Positions 6,160-11,308 of a stretch of 11,308 nucleotides of DNA are shown one piece after another. Below the pieces are notes generated by a model. The model was given only the letters and a program-made list of their open reading frames with translations, was not told the origin of the DNA and did not search any database. Position 1 is the stretch's first letter, and each line of letters begins with the position of its first letter. A program made the translations under genes and the position numbers. This DNA comes from Actinomycetota bacterium. GTDB taxonomy: Bacteria > Actinomycetota > Actinomycetes > Mycobacteriales > Jatrophihabitantaceae. The stretch lies in the NCBI GenBank assembly GCA_019241805.1, contig JAFAWL010000041.1, forward strand, positions 1 through 11,308. The letters are read 5' to 3'.

Positions 6160-7092
6160 GTGATCGAGGCGATCGGTTTGACCAAACACTACGGCGCCAA
6201 GCTGGCGGTGGATTCGCTCGACTTCACGGTGCGGCCGGGCGTCGTCACCGGTTTCCTCGGCCCGAACGGGTCGGGCAAGTCGACGACGATGCGGCTACTG
6301 ATCGGCCTCGACCGGCCCAGTGCCGGCACCGCACTGATCAATGGAAAGCCCTACGCGGCACATCCGGCGCCGCTGCGCGAGATCGGCACCCTGCTCGAAG
6401 CACGGGCGGTGCACACCGGTCGCTCGGCCCGTAACCACCTGCTCGCGTTGGCGGCCACCCACGGCATTCCGCGCTCGCGAGTCGACGAGGTGATCGGGTT
6501 GGCCGGCCTCGAGGCGGTTGCCGGTAAGCGGGTGGGTGGATTCTCGCTCGGCATGGGCCAGCGGCTCGGGATCGCGGCCGCACTGCTCGGTGACCCGGGC
6601 GTGTTACTGCTCGACGAACCGGTGAACGGGCTTGATCCGGAAGGCATCCTCTGGATCCGGACACTGCTCAAGTCTCTGGCCGCCGAAGGGCGAACAGTGT
6701 TCGTGTCCTCGCATCTGATGAGTGAGATGGCGCTGACGGCAACGGAGATCGTGGTCGTCGGCCGCGGTCGGTTGATCGCGGCAGGCCCGGTGGACGAGGT
6801 GATCGGCGGGGCCAAGTCCTCGACGGTATTCGTGCGCAGCCGGCGCGCGACCGAACTGCTTACGTTGCTGGGCGAAAATGCCCGCTCGACCGCCGACGAC
6901 ACGCTGCAGGTAACCGGCCTCGACAGCGAGGCGATCGGTCAGGTCGCCGCTCGCGCCGGCATTGCCCTGATCGAATTGACGCCGCAGACAGCCACCCTGG
7001 AAGAGGCATTCATGGAGATCACGCGCGACAGCGTGGAGTTTCACGGCGACGTACCGGGCCTGGCGGCTACCGCCGGAGGGGAGCGTCGATGA
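6160..7092 (+). CDS. ABC transporter ATP-binding protein (BcrA/drug-export type)
   Basis: The 310-residue cytoplasmic ATPase energises the ABC-2 permease encoded next. Visible motifs are Walker A GPNGSGKST (34-42), signature SLGMGQ (129-134) in place of LSGGQ, Walker B VLLLDEP (148-154) followed by the D-loop GLDPEG, and the switch His185 in SSHLMSE. The SLGMxQR signature is usual in the BcrA/YxlF-type subgroup linked to peptide-antibiotic or drug export, so it is not damage. Residues about 215-310 form the C-terminal extension common in this group, with the ELTPQTATLEEAFMEIT element near its end. GTG at 6160 is preceded by AAGGGTG at 6145-6151, 8 bases away. The stop overlaps the permease start as ATGA (7089-7092), which indicates translational coupling. 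The exported substrate cannot be deduced, and no two-component or repressor gene is adjacent. Confidence 0.93.
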   Translation: MIEAIGLTKHYGAKLAVDSLDFTVRPGVVTGFLGPNGSGKSTTMRLLIGLDRPSAGTALINGKPYAAHPAPLREIGTLLEARAVHTGRSARNHLLALAATHGIPRSRVDEVIGLAGLEAVAGKRVGGFSLGMGQRLGIAAALLGDPGVLLLDEPVNGLDPEGILWIRTLLKSLAAEGRTVFVSSHLMSEMALTATEIVVVGRGRLIAAGPVDEVIGGAKSSTVFVRSRRATELLTLLGENARSTADDTLQVTGLDSEAIGQVAARAGIALIELTPQTATLEEAFMEITRDSVEFHGDVPGLAATAGGERR

Positions 7093-7910
7093 CCGCGGTA
7101 TACACGCCGGCCGGGTTGAACGCGGCCGACGTCCGAGTCACCCAGGTCGGAGTGATCCGCTCGGAGTGGATCAAACTGCGCTCGTTGCGCTCGACCTGGT
7201 TCAGCCTCGTCGCTGCACTTCTGATCATGGACGGCCTCGGCACGTTGTTCAGTGCGCTGCACGCGCACCGTCTGGAAACCGGGCCCGGCGGCAAGGTCAT
7301 TCTGGACGCGACCCAAGTGAGCCTGCGCGGGGTCTTCCTGGCCCAGCTCGCTATCGGCGTGCTCGGTGTCATGGTGGTCACTGGTGAATACGGCACCGGC
7401 ATGATCCGCTCCTCGTTGAGCGCCGTGCCCACGCGAACACCCGTACTCATCGCCAAATCGCTGGTCTTCGCGACGTTCGTGTTCGTCACGTCGCTGCTCG
7501 CGGCGTTCGTCGCCTTCTTCCTCGGCCAGGCCGCCCAGGCCAGCACGCACGCGCAGGCCGATCTGAGTACGCCGGGCGCGCTGCGGGCGATCGTCGGCGC
7601 GGCCATCTATTTGACCCTGATCGGTCTGCTCGCCGTGGGTATCGGTTTCGTCGTACGCAGCACCGCCGGTGCGATCGCCACGCTGTTCGGCATCGTCCTC
7701 GTAGCTCCGCTGCTTGCGAACGCCCTGCCGACGCCGTACTCCACCGATGTGACGAAGTTCCTGCCGCTCAGCGCGGGTACGAAGATCATTACGACGCTGC
7801 CGTCGGAGCCCGATCTGTTACCGCCCTGGACCGGCATCGGTGTCGTCGCCATCTACGTCGTGATCGCCCTCGTCGCCGGGGGCTGGGTGCTGCGCCGACG
7901 CGACGCCTGA
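7089..7910 (+). CDS. ABC-2 type permease subunit
   Basis: The 273-residue membrane protein is the transmembrane partner of the ATPase just upstream, with which it overlaps by 4 bp. It has six hydrophobic spans at about 37-57, 82-98, 121-147, 165-190, 194-213 and 248-268. The cytoplasmic N-terminus carries SEWIKLRSLRSTW (25-37) and the loop after the second span carries TGEYGTGMIRSSL (98-110). Both are hallmarks of actinobacterial ABC-2 permeases that pair with BcrA-like ATPases. The C-terminus RRRDA is basic and cytoplasmic by the positive-inside rule. One ATPase and one six-span subunit are enough for a homodimeric exporter. It converges with the lipoprotein gene across a 40-bp gap that shows no convincing terminator. 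Confidence 0.92.
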   Translation: MTAVYTPAGLNAADVRVTQVGVIRSEWIKLRSLRSTWFSLVAALLIMDGLGTLFSALHAHRLETGPGGKVILDATQVSLRGVFLAQLAIGVLGVMVVTGEYGTGMIRSSLSAVPTRTPVLIAKSLVFATFVFVTSLLAAFVAFFLGQAAQASTHAQADLSTPGALRAIVGAAIYLTLIGLLAVGIGFVVRSTAGAIATLFGIVLVAPLLANALPTPYSTDVTKFLPLSAGTKIITTLPSEPDLLPPWTGIGVVAIYVVIALVAGGWVLRRRDA

Positions 7911-7950
7911 CCGACGGATGCCCTTAGCCGGTGGGCCTCATCGGGCCGGG

Positions 7951-8466
7951 TCAGGACTTGCTGGCGGTCCACGAACCGCTGGCGACCGGTCCGGCCTTCC
8001 AGGTACCCGACATCGAGCTGCCGGAGTAGGTACCCGAGTACTGGATCGCCTGCGAGCCCACGGTGCCGAAGGTGATCGTGTTGCCCTGGACTGTGCCGTT
8101 GATGCCGGTCGGCGCGTTGCCGGCCGACGAGATCCGGATGGTGCCGGTGAGCTGCGAACCTGACTGCTGCCAGGTCAGCGCGAACGTTCCACTGAACCCG
8201 CCCGTGTAGGTCCCGGCCCAAGAGCCGGACAACGAGCCGGTGTCCGGGACCGGTGTCGCGGGCGAACTGCTGGCCGGTGCGCCGGAGGTCTGTGCAACCG
8301 CGGCTTGAACGGAGGACGCCCGGGGCGCGACCGACGAAAGCGCGGCGCGGGCCGCGGCGGCCGAGGATTTCGCGTCCGGATGGGCGGAGGAACTGCAGGC
8401 GGCGAGCGCCACTGCGGTGACGGCCACCGCAATTCCGGTGCCAACGCGTGCGACCAGTACCTTCAT
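7951..8466 (-). CDS. Putative lipoprotein with Gly/Ser/Trp-rich beta domain
   Basis: The 171-residue protein is predicted to be lipid-anchored outside the cytoplasmic membrane. The signal peptide MKVLVARVGTGIAVAVTAVA ends in the lipobox LAAC with Cys24 as the modified residue. A low-complexity Ala/Ser/Pro linker follows (25-76). The C-terminal 95 residues are rich in Gly, Ser, Thr and Trp with recurring SGSW/SGTY/SGTW units (SLSGSW near 78, YSGTY near 143, MSGTW near 152), typical of a small all-beta domain. I know similar domains in actinobacterial secreted proteins but no assigned function. The start is ATG 8466 with AGGAG 7 bases upstream. The frame is open further to 8580, but that extension has no signal-peptide logic. 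It is divergent from the XRE regulator gene. Confidence 0.82.
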   Translation of the reverse strand: MKVLVARVGTGIAVAVTAVALAACSSSAHPDAKSSAAAARAALSSVAPRASSVQAAVAQTSGAPASSSPATPVPDTGSLSGSWAGTYTGGFSGTFALTWQQSGSQLTGTIRISSAGNAPTGINGTVQGNTITFGTVGSQAIQYSGTYSGSSMSGTWKAGPVASGSWTASKS

Positions 8467-8503
8467 CGACGTTCTCCTCACGGCGTGACGGGCCCTGTGG
8501 CGA

Positions 8504-8596
8504 ACGATTCTGATCGTGGTCCGCACGCAACCGTAAGGTCCGTTCGGGCACACCTGTGGACGCGGCTCACCATCGAGCACTACGTCGCTGATCAGC
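8504..8596. promoter_or_regulatory. Palindromes in the lipoprotein/XRE divergent spacer
   Basis: Two short symmetric elements occur: ACGAT-TCTG-ATCGT at 8504-8517 and the perfect 10-bp GCTGATCAGC at 8587-8596. The second lies 40-50 bp upstream of a putative -10 for the regulator and shares GCTG...CAGC ends with the larger palindrome before the clpP pair (10241-10255). Either could be an operator; both are short enough to be chance. Confidence 0.3.
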
Positions 8597-8635
8597 CGTG
8601 AGCGAACTGCGATCGCCCGCTCACTCCGTCCGCGC

Positions 8636-8641
8636 TAACGT
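8636..8641 (+). promoter_or_regulatory. Possible -10 element for a leaderless XRE regulator transcript
   Basis: TAACGT fits TANNNT and ends 7 bases before the ATG at 8649, which has no ribosome site. That spacing would place the transcription start on the ATG. No strong -35 is visible 17-18 bp upstream (8612-8618 reads ATCGCCC), so the promoter is weak or activator-dependent. Confidence 0.35.
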
Positions 8642-8648
8642 CCGCTGC

Positions 8649-8969
8649 ATGGACAACGTGGTGCCTTTCCGCCCTCGATCGGTTGCGCACCGGGAGCCGG
8701 AGCCGTTATGGCGCGAGGCGTTGGGCCAGCAGCTGCGGAGCGAGCGACGCGAGCGCGGTGAACGGATTGCCGACGTCGCCGAGCGGGCGGGAATCTCGGC
8801 GCAGTATCTCTCCGAGCTCGAACGTGGGTGCAAGGACCCGTCCTCGGAGATGTTGTCGGCGGTGTCGGGCGCACTCGGCCTGTCCGTATTGCAGTTGACC
8901 CGCCGCGCCGGTGCCCAGCTGGAACGCAGTCCCCACAGTCTGCGTGGTCCGGTTTGCCTGGCCGCCTGA
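8649..8969 (+). CDS. XRE-family HTH regulator, ClgR/PopR-like, with LAA C-terminus
   Basis: The 106-residue DNA-binding protein has one helix-turn-helix domain at about 20-83, from EPLWREALGQQLR through AERAGISAQYLSELERGCKDPSSEMLSAV. The YLSELERGxKxxSSEML stretch is characteristic of actinobacterial ClgR/PopR-type activators of clp genes. Its end is Cys-Leu-Ala-Ala. Alanine-terminated tails act as ClpP degrons in PopR and in SsrA-tagged proteins, so the regulator may be a Clp substrate. ATG 8649 is preferred over GTG 8598 (17 codons longer) because family members begin shortly before the HTH and because of the leaderless -10 at 8636-8641; neither start has a ribosome site. It converges with the clpP pair across a 10-base gap, so the two units can interfere at their 3' ends. 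That it controls the clpP operon is inferred from family and position. Confidence 0.85.
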   Translation: MDNVVPFRPRSVAHREPEPLWREALGQQLRSERRERGERIADVAERAGISAQYLSELERGCKDPSSEMLSAVSGALGLSVLQLTRRAGAQLERSPHSLRGPVCLAA

Positions 8970-8979
8970 CTAGCACTGC

Positions 8980-9582
8980 CTAGCTTTCGCGCGACGGTCG
9001 GCGCGTCAGCACCGTGTCGACGACGCCGTACTCCCGGGCGCCCATCGGAGTCAGGATGAGCTCGCGCTCGGTGTCCTCACGTACCTGAGCGGACGTACGT
9101 CCGGTGTGCTCGGCCAGGATCTCTTCCAGCATCGTGCGCACCCGCTCCACTTCGTCGGCCTCGAGGATGAGGTCCGGTATCGCACCACGGCCCTCGGCAG
9201 CCGGTGCGTGGATAACCACCCGACCGTGCGGCAAGATCTGCCGCTTGCCCCGTGCTCCTCCGGCCAGCAGCATCGCGGCCGTCGCCGCCGCCTCGCCGAC
9301 GCAGGTCGTTTCGACGTCGCACTGGATGTACTGCATCGCGTCATAGATGGCGAGGGTCGCCGGGATCGAACCGCCCGGTGAGTTGATGTAGAGATTGAGC
9401 GGCTGGTCGGGGCTTTCCGATTCGAGGTGGATGAGCTGGGCGATGATCGCATTGGCGACGCCGTCATCGATCGCGGTGCCGAGATAGATGACGCGCTCGG
9501 AGAGCAGGCGACTGTAGATGTCGACGGTGCGCTCGCCTTGGTTCGTGCGCGTGGTTACGTAGGGGATGGTGTAACTGCTCAT
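8980..9582 (-). CDS. ClpP-like protein lacking the catalytic serine (ClpR-like)
   Basis: The 200-residue protein has the full ClpP fold signature: DIYSRLLSERVIYLG (21-35), LYINSPGGS (64-72), the central GEAAATAAMLLAGGARGKR (96-114) and VVIHAP (122-127). In active ClpP the central motif reads GxAAS; here the nucleophile position is Ala100 (codon GCG, one base from TCG). His125 is kept. The catalytic Asp of the ERDR motif is replaced by Glu174 in TEREL. The protein is therefore predicted to be proteolytically inactive, like ClpR of plastids and cyanobacteria, and to work as a structural or regulatory partner in a mixed ring. ATG 9582 overlaps the stop of the upstream active clpP (ATGA, 9582-9579), so synthesis should be coupled and roughly equimolar. 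The frame is open and full length, so this is not a decaying gene by length. Confidence 0.9.
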   Translation of the reverse strand: MSSYTIPYVTTRTNQGERTVDIYSRLLSERVIYLGTAIDDGVANAIIAQLIHLESESPDQPLNLYINSPGGSIPATLAIYDAMQYIQCDVETTCVGEAAATAAMLLAGGARGKRQILPHGRVVIHAPAAEGRGAIPDLILEADEVERVRTMLEEILAEHTGRTSAQVREDTERELILTPMGAREYGVVDTVLTRRPSRES

Positions 9583-10199
9583 CGCCGCGCTCCCAGTCCG
9601 ATGGGACGGTTCGGGCCGGGCAGGACGTCCTCGGCGGAATGGACGATGTGATCGACGAACCCATACGCACGGGCCTCCTCGGCGCTGAACCAGCGGTCGC
9701 GGCGGGAGTCTCGCTCGATCGTGTCGACGTCCTGCCCGGTGTCCTCGGCGATGATCCCGAGGACAGTGTCGCGGGTTCGGCGAAGATCGTCGGCCTGGAT
9801 CGCGATGTCCTGCGCGGTGCCGCCGATTCCGGACGAGCCCTGGTGCAGCAGCACCTTCGAGCGCGGGAGCGTATAGCGCTTGCCGTGGGTGCCCGAGCTC
9901 AGCAGGAACTGCCCGGCGCTGTAGGCCATGCCGAGGTTCACGGTGACGACGTCGTTCGGGATGGCGCGCATGCAGTCGCGGATGGCCAGCATGCCTGGTA
10001 CCGACCCGCCGGGCGAATTGATGAGCAAGCGGATGTCGGCGTCGGGGTTCTCGGCCGCGAGTAGCAACAGCCCTGCGCATAGTCGGTTGCTGTTCCAGTG
10101 CTCGAGTGGCTCACCGAGTAACAGCGTGCGCCGGTCGAACAGACGGCGGTATATGGCCTCGTCCAGCTCACGGCCCGGAGCCGTAGAGTTCTCGCTCAT
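9579..10199 (-). CDS. clpP: ATP-dependent Clp protease proteolytic subunit, active
   Basis: The 206-residue ClpP serine peptidase assembles into heptameric rings that degrade substrates fed by a Clp ATPase. The triad is complete: Ser94 in GMAYSAG, His119 in VLLHQG and Asp168 in RRDRW. The substrate-binding LLINSPGGS (58-66) is present. ATG 10199 begins MSENSTAPGRELDEAIYRRLF; a GAGG lies only two bases before it, an unusually tight spacing. The frame is open upstream to 10481, but that stretch overlaps the VOC gene and is not ClpP-like. It is the first gene of a two-gene operon with the ClpR-like partner, ATGA-coupled. The pair resembles the accessory clpP3-clpP4 type of Streptomyces more than a housekeeping clpP1-clpP2-clpX locus, since no clpX or tig is present; which pair it corresponds to would need a phylogeny. 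Confidence 0.92.
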   Translation of the reverse strand: MSENSTAPGRELDEAIYRRLFDRRTLLLGEPLEHWNSNRLCAGLLLLAAENPDADIRLLINSPGGSVPGMLAIRDCMRAIPNDVVTVNLGMAYSAGQFLLSSGTHGKRYTLPRSKVLLHQGSSGIGGTAQDIAIQADDLRRTRDTVLGIIAEDTGQDVDTIERDSRRDRWFSAEEARAYGFVDHIVHSAEDVLPGPNRPIGLGARR

Positions 10200-10218
10200 G
10201 ACCTCACGGTGCCGGTAA

Positions 10219-10255
10219 CAAGGCGCCGGCGTCTCGCCTTGCTGCTCAGAGCAGC
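10219..10255. promoter_or_regulatory. Two abutting inverted repeats upstream of the clpP pair
   Basis: CAAGGCG-N9-CGCCTTG (10219-10241) and GCTGCTC-A-GAGCAGC (10241-10255) have perfect 7-bp arms and share one base. They lie 20-56 bases before the active clpP start and after the VOC gene stop at 10291. No T run follows on the minus strand, so they are more likely operators or a structured leader than a terminator. The second has the compact, nearly gapless symmetry expected for an XRE dimer. A promoter could not be placed with confidence in 10200-10290. Confidence 0.5.
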
Positions 10256-10290
10256 GCAGCCCGATAGCTGCGACAGTGAGCGATCCGTCG

Positions 10291-10722
10291 CTACCAGGGT
10301 GTGACGGTCGCACCGCCCCAGTCTTCGGGAGCAACGTCAGTAATCGATTGGGTGAATGTCCAGCGGTGGCCGGCCAAATCAATCGCGGAATACTGCCTCT
10401 CGCCGTAGACGTGGTCGGTCGGCTCGCCGAGCACCTCGGCCCCAGCGGCCAGCACCTTGCGATAGTGCGCCGCGACGTCATCGACCCGAAGCATCACAGC
10501 GTGGGTGACTCCGTCGTCCCGTCGCGGCTCTCGACGGTCGTTCGTGGCATCGGCCACGATGACGGCTCCGTCGCCGAATCCCATCTGTGCGCGATGATCG
10601 CCGATCCGAACGTGCTCGACGAAGCCGAATACCCGGGATAACCAGGACACCGCCGCCGCGACGTCCGGATAGGTCAGCACGGGTATGACGCCCGACGGCG
10701 GCGCTGAGCGATTTCGAACCAT
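10291..10722 (-). CDS. VOC-superfamily (glyoxalase/bleomycin-resistance fold) protein
   Basis: The 143-residue protein has two beta-alpha-beta-beta-beta units. The first starts at VIPVLTYPDVAAAVSWLSRVFGF (12-34) and the second at THAVMLRVDDVAAHYRKVLAAGAEV (73-97). The closing strand YGERQYSAIDLAGHRWTF (106-123) is highly typical of the family. Members bind a metal or act as drug-sequestering or isomerase proteins; no function can be fixed from sequence alone. ATG 10722 is chosen because it immediately precedes the domain. It is preceded directly by GGCGGG with no proper spacing, so its ribosome site is poor. The frame is open to 11022, but that stretch is not protein-like and overlaps the opposite-strand small gene. 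It is co-directional with the clpP pair 91 bp downstream, and read-through is possible. Confidence 0.85.
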   Translation of the reverse strand: MVRNRSAPPSGVIPVLTYPDVAAAVSWLSRVFGFVEHVRIGDHRAQMGFGDGAVIVADATNDRREPRRDDGVTHAVMLRVDDVAAHYRKVLAAGAEVLGEPTDHVYGERQYSAIDLAGHRWTFTQSITDVAPEDWGGATVTPW

Positions 10723-10891
10723 CCCGCCATTCTGGCCGGACGATAGCGACGGCGACCAGTGTCGGGCGCGCGTGCGTGCGTTGTTGCAGTAGCCCGTTTC
10801 GATCGAGCCACACCGTGCGCCGAGGCACGGCCGTGGCGGGCCCTGGTTTGCGCAGTTCGCCGCGAGGGTAGGTGCTTGCTGCAATGGAAAC

Positions 10892-10908
10892 GCGTCGATC
10901 GTCGACGC
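10892..10908. repeat. Perfect 7-bp-arm inverted repeat
   Basis: GCGTCGA-TCG-TCGACGC, in the 211-bp spacer between the VOC start and the small acidic gene. It begins 42 bases before the small gene's GTG. It could be an operator or hairpin for that gene. Otherwise I see nothing certain in 10723-10933. Confidence 0.45.
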
Positions 10909-10933
10909 AGCATTCCGGCTCTGACCGAGGAGC

Positions 10934-11092
10934 GTGTCTATAAGCACGTCTGATCGCGCCAAAGATGCCATCGAAGACGCCGCCGAGTCGCTGGAGTCGC
11001 GGAACCCCGACGACGAACGCAAGTCGGCTACGTCCGAATCCGAAATCCGCGAGGAAGCCGAGGACGTTCGACCGCAGCAAGACGACCGCTAG
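10934..11092 (+). CDS. Small acidic hydrophilic protein of unknown function
   Basis: The 52-residue protein is rich in Glu, Asp, Ser and Arg, with no Trp, Tyr, Phe or Cys. It opens MSISTSDRAKDAIEDAAESL, and residues 6-22 suit an amphipathic helix. The charge pattern (AKDAIEDAAESLE, EIREEAEDV) recalls small stress-type proteins, but I do not recognise a family. GTG 10934 is the only usual start, since an in-frame TGA at 10922 bounds it. The GAGGAG at 10927-10932 is unusually close, leaving a single base, which lowers certainty about the exact start. Third positions are mostly G/C. It converges with the small membrane protein gene (7-bp gap) through a shared hairpin, and competing open frames on the opposite strand there look like shadows. 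Confidence 0.6.
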   Translation: MSISTSDRAKDAIEDAAESLESRNPDDERKSATSESEIREEAEDVRPQQDDR

Positions 11093-11110
11093 CGCCGGGC
11101 TACCGGCGTT
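11091..11110. terminator. Hairpin between two convergent small genes
   Basis: CGCCGG (11093-11098), a GCTA loop and CCGGCG (11103-11108) form a perfect 6-bp GC stem, extendable by a G-T and an A-T pair to 11091-11110. TTT follows on the plus strand (11109-11111). It overlaps the stop codons of both genes and could end transcription from either side. The T run is short, so termination strength is uncertain. Confidence 0.55.
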
Positions 11111-11303
11111 TGGTCGCTCGCCAGAGGCTGACCGGTAGCAGAACGACGAGCGCGGCGGGCACGATCCACCACGACGGCACCGAACTCAGCGATACCAAAC
11201 AGGTGATGAGTAACGCCGAGACGACCGAGGCGGCGACGCGCCAATCGTCGCCGACAACGAAGTCGTACCAAAAGAGGCCGAAGGCTTTGAGTTTCGACCG
11301 CAT
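11100..11303 (-). CDS. Small two-helix membrane protein, conserved in actinobacteria
   Basis: The 67-residue protein opens MRSKLKAFGLFWYDFVVGDD. The FWYDFVVGDDW motif (11-21) precedes a first membrane helix (about 22-39). A short SSVPSWW loop leads to a second helix (about 46-62), and a basic tail WRATKRR follows. I have seen this small family with the motif FWYDF(I/V)VGDDW in many actinobacterial genomes; its function is unknown. ATG 11303 is the most likely start, with an in-frame TTG just before at 11306. The window ends 2 bases further on, so an upstream start cannot be excluded. Confidence 0.82.
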   Translation of the reverse strand: MRSKLKAFGLFWYDFVVGDDWRVAASVVSALLITCLVSLSSVPSWWIVPAALVVLLPVSLWRATKRR

Positions 11304-11308
11304 CAAAG

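Noticed and set aside
6541..6560. Degenerate ABC signature SLGMGQ as a sign of an inactive ATPase
   Set aside because: This form is normal for BcrA-type exporters; all other nucleotide-binding motifs are intact.
9270..9300. Frameshift or sequencing artefact behind the missing ClpP serine
   Set aside because: The frame reads cleanly with conserved residues on both sides, and the Asp-to-Glu change is independent. A single base error at GCG cannot be fully excluded.
10219..10255. Reading the twin repeats as the VOC gene terminator
   Set aside because: No T run follows on the minus strand, and the elements sit closer to the clpP start than to the VOC stop.
10200..10481. N-terminal extension of the active ClpP to 300 residues
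   Set aside because: It overlaps the VOC gene and has no ClpP-like sequence. ATG 10199 gives the normal length, and the inverted repeats fit a spacer.
10723..11022. N-terminal extension of the VOC protein to 243 residues
   Set aside because: Low-complexity, not VOC-like, and it overlaps the small plus-strand gene. The domain begins right after ATG 10722.
1..11308. CRISPR array, tRNA, insertion sequence, prophage or defence island
   Set aside because: No spaced direct repeats, cloverleaf, transposase, integrase or known defence domain was seen. The only tandem array (834-918) has no spacers.

Overview
The window comes from a high-GC Actinomycetota chromosome. The signs are strong G/C bias at third codon positions, GTG and TTG starts, a secreted protein with repeats of the DTR...GYF type often met in actinobacterial exoproteins, and a ClpP gene pair accompanied by a ClgR/PopR-like regulator. 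I cannot name the genus. There are no tRNA, rRNA or CRISPR features and no insertion sequence. It reads as ordinary chromosome with several small, independent transcription units.

Layout. (1) 10-843 (+) is the FAD-binding subunit of a molybdenum hydroxylase (CO/xanthine dehydrogenase family); its Mo and Fe-S partners must lie outside the window. A 17/18-bp tandem repeat runs across its stop codon. (2) 1112-4030 (+) is a large secreted subtilase (S8) with an inserted domain between catalytic His and Ser and three C-terminal beta-type repeats. It stands alone behind an AT-richer upstream region with a bulged inverted repeat. (3) 5499-4044 (-) is a compact three-gene operon: ArsR-family regulator, RibD/DHFR-like reductase, AHSA1/SRPBCC protein. 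Its promoter, a perfect 14-bp-arm operator and the start codon are superimposed, and the transcript looks leaderless. (4) 5665-5946 (+) is a small membrane protein of unknown role. (5) 6160-7910 (+) is a two-gene ABC exporter (BcrA-type ATPase plus ABC-2 permease, coupled by an ATGA overlap) preceded by a hairpin-rich leader. (6) 8466-7951 (-) is a lipoprotein. (7) 8649-8969 (+) is an XRE regulator resembling ClgR/PopR and ending in Leu-Ala-Ala. (8) 10199-8980 (-) is a ClpP pair. The first subunit has an intact Ser-His-Asp triad. The second has Ala in place of the nucleophile and Glu in place of the Asp, so it is ClpR-like. (9) 10722-10291 (-) is a VOC/glyoxalase-fold protein. (10) 10934-11092 (+) is a 52-residue acidic protein, convergent through a shared hairpin with (11), a 67-residue two-helix membrane protein at 11303-11100 (-).

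The most interesting unit is 8649-10255. An active ClpP is translationally coupled to a predicted inactive ClpP paralogue, two inverted repeats lie just upstream, and a convergent XRE regulator ends in a ClpP/SsrA-like C-terminal degron. By analogy with PopR/ClgR circuits this suggests a feedback loop in which the regulator controls the protease operon and is itself a protease substrate; that link is inference. The second point of note is the ArsR promoter, where one palindrome serves as operator, contains the -10 element and encodes the first residues of the regulator.
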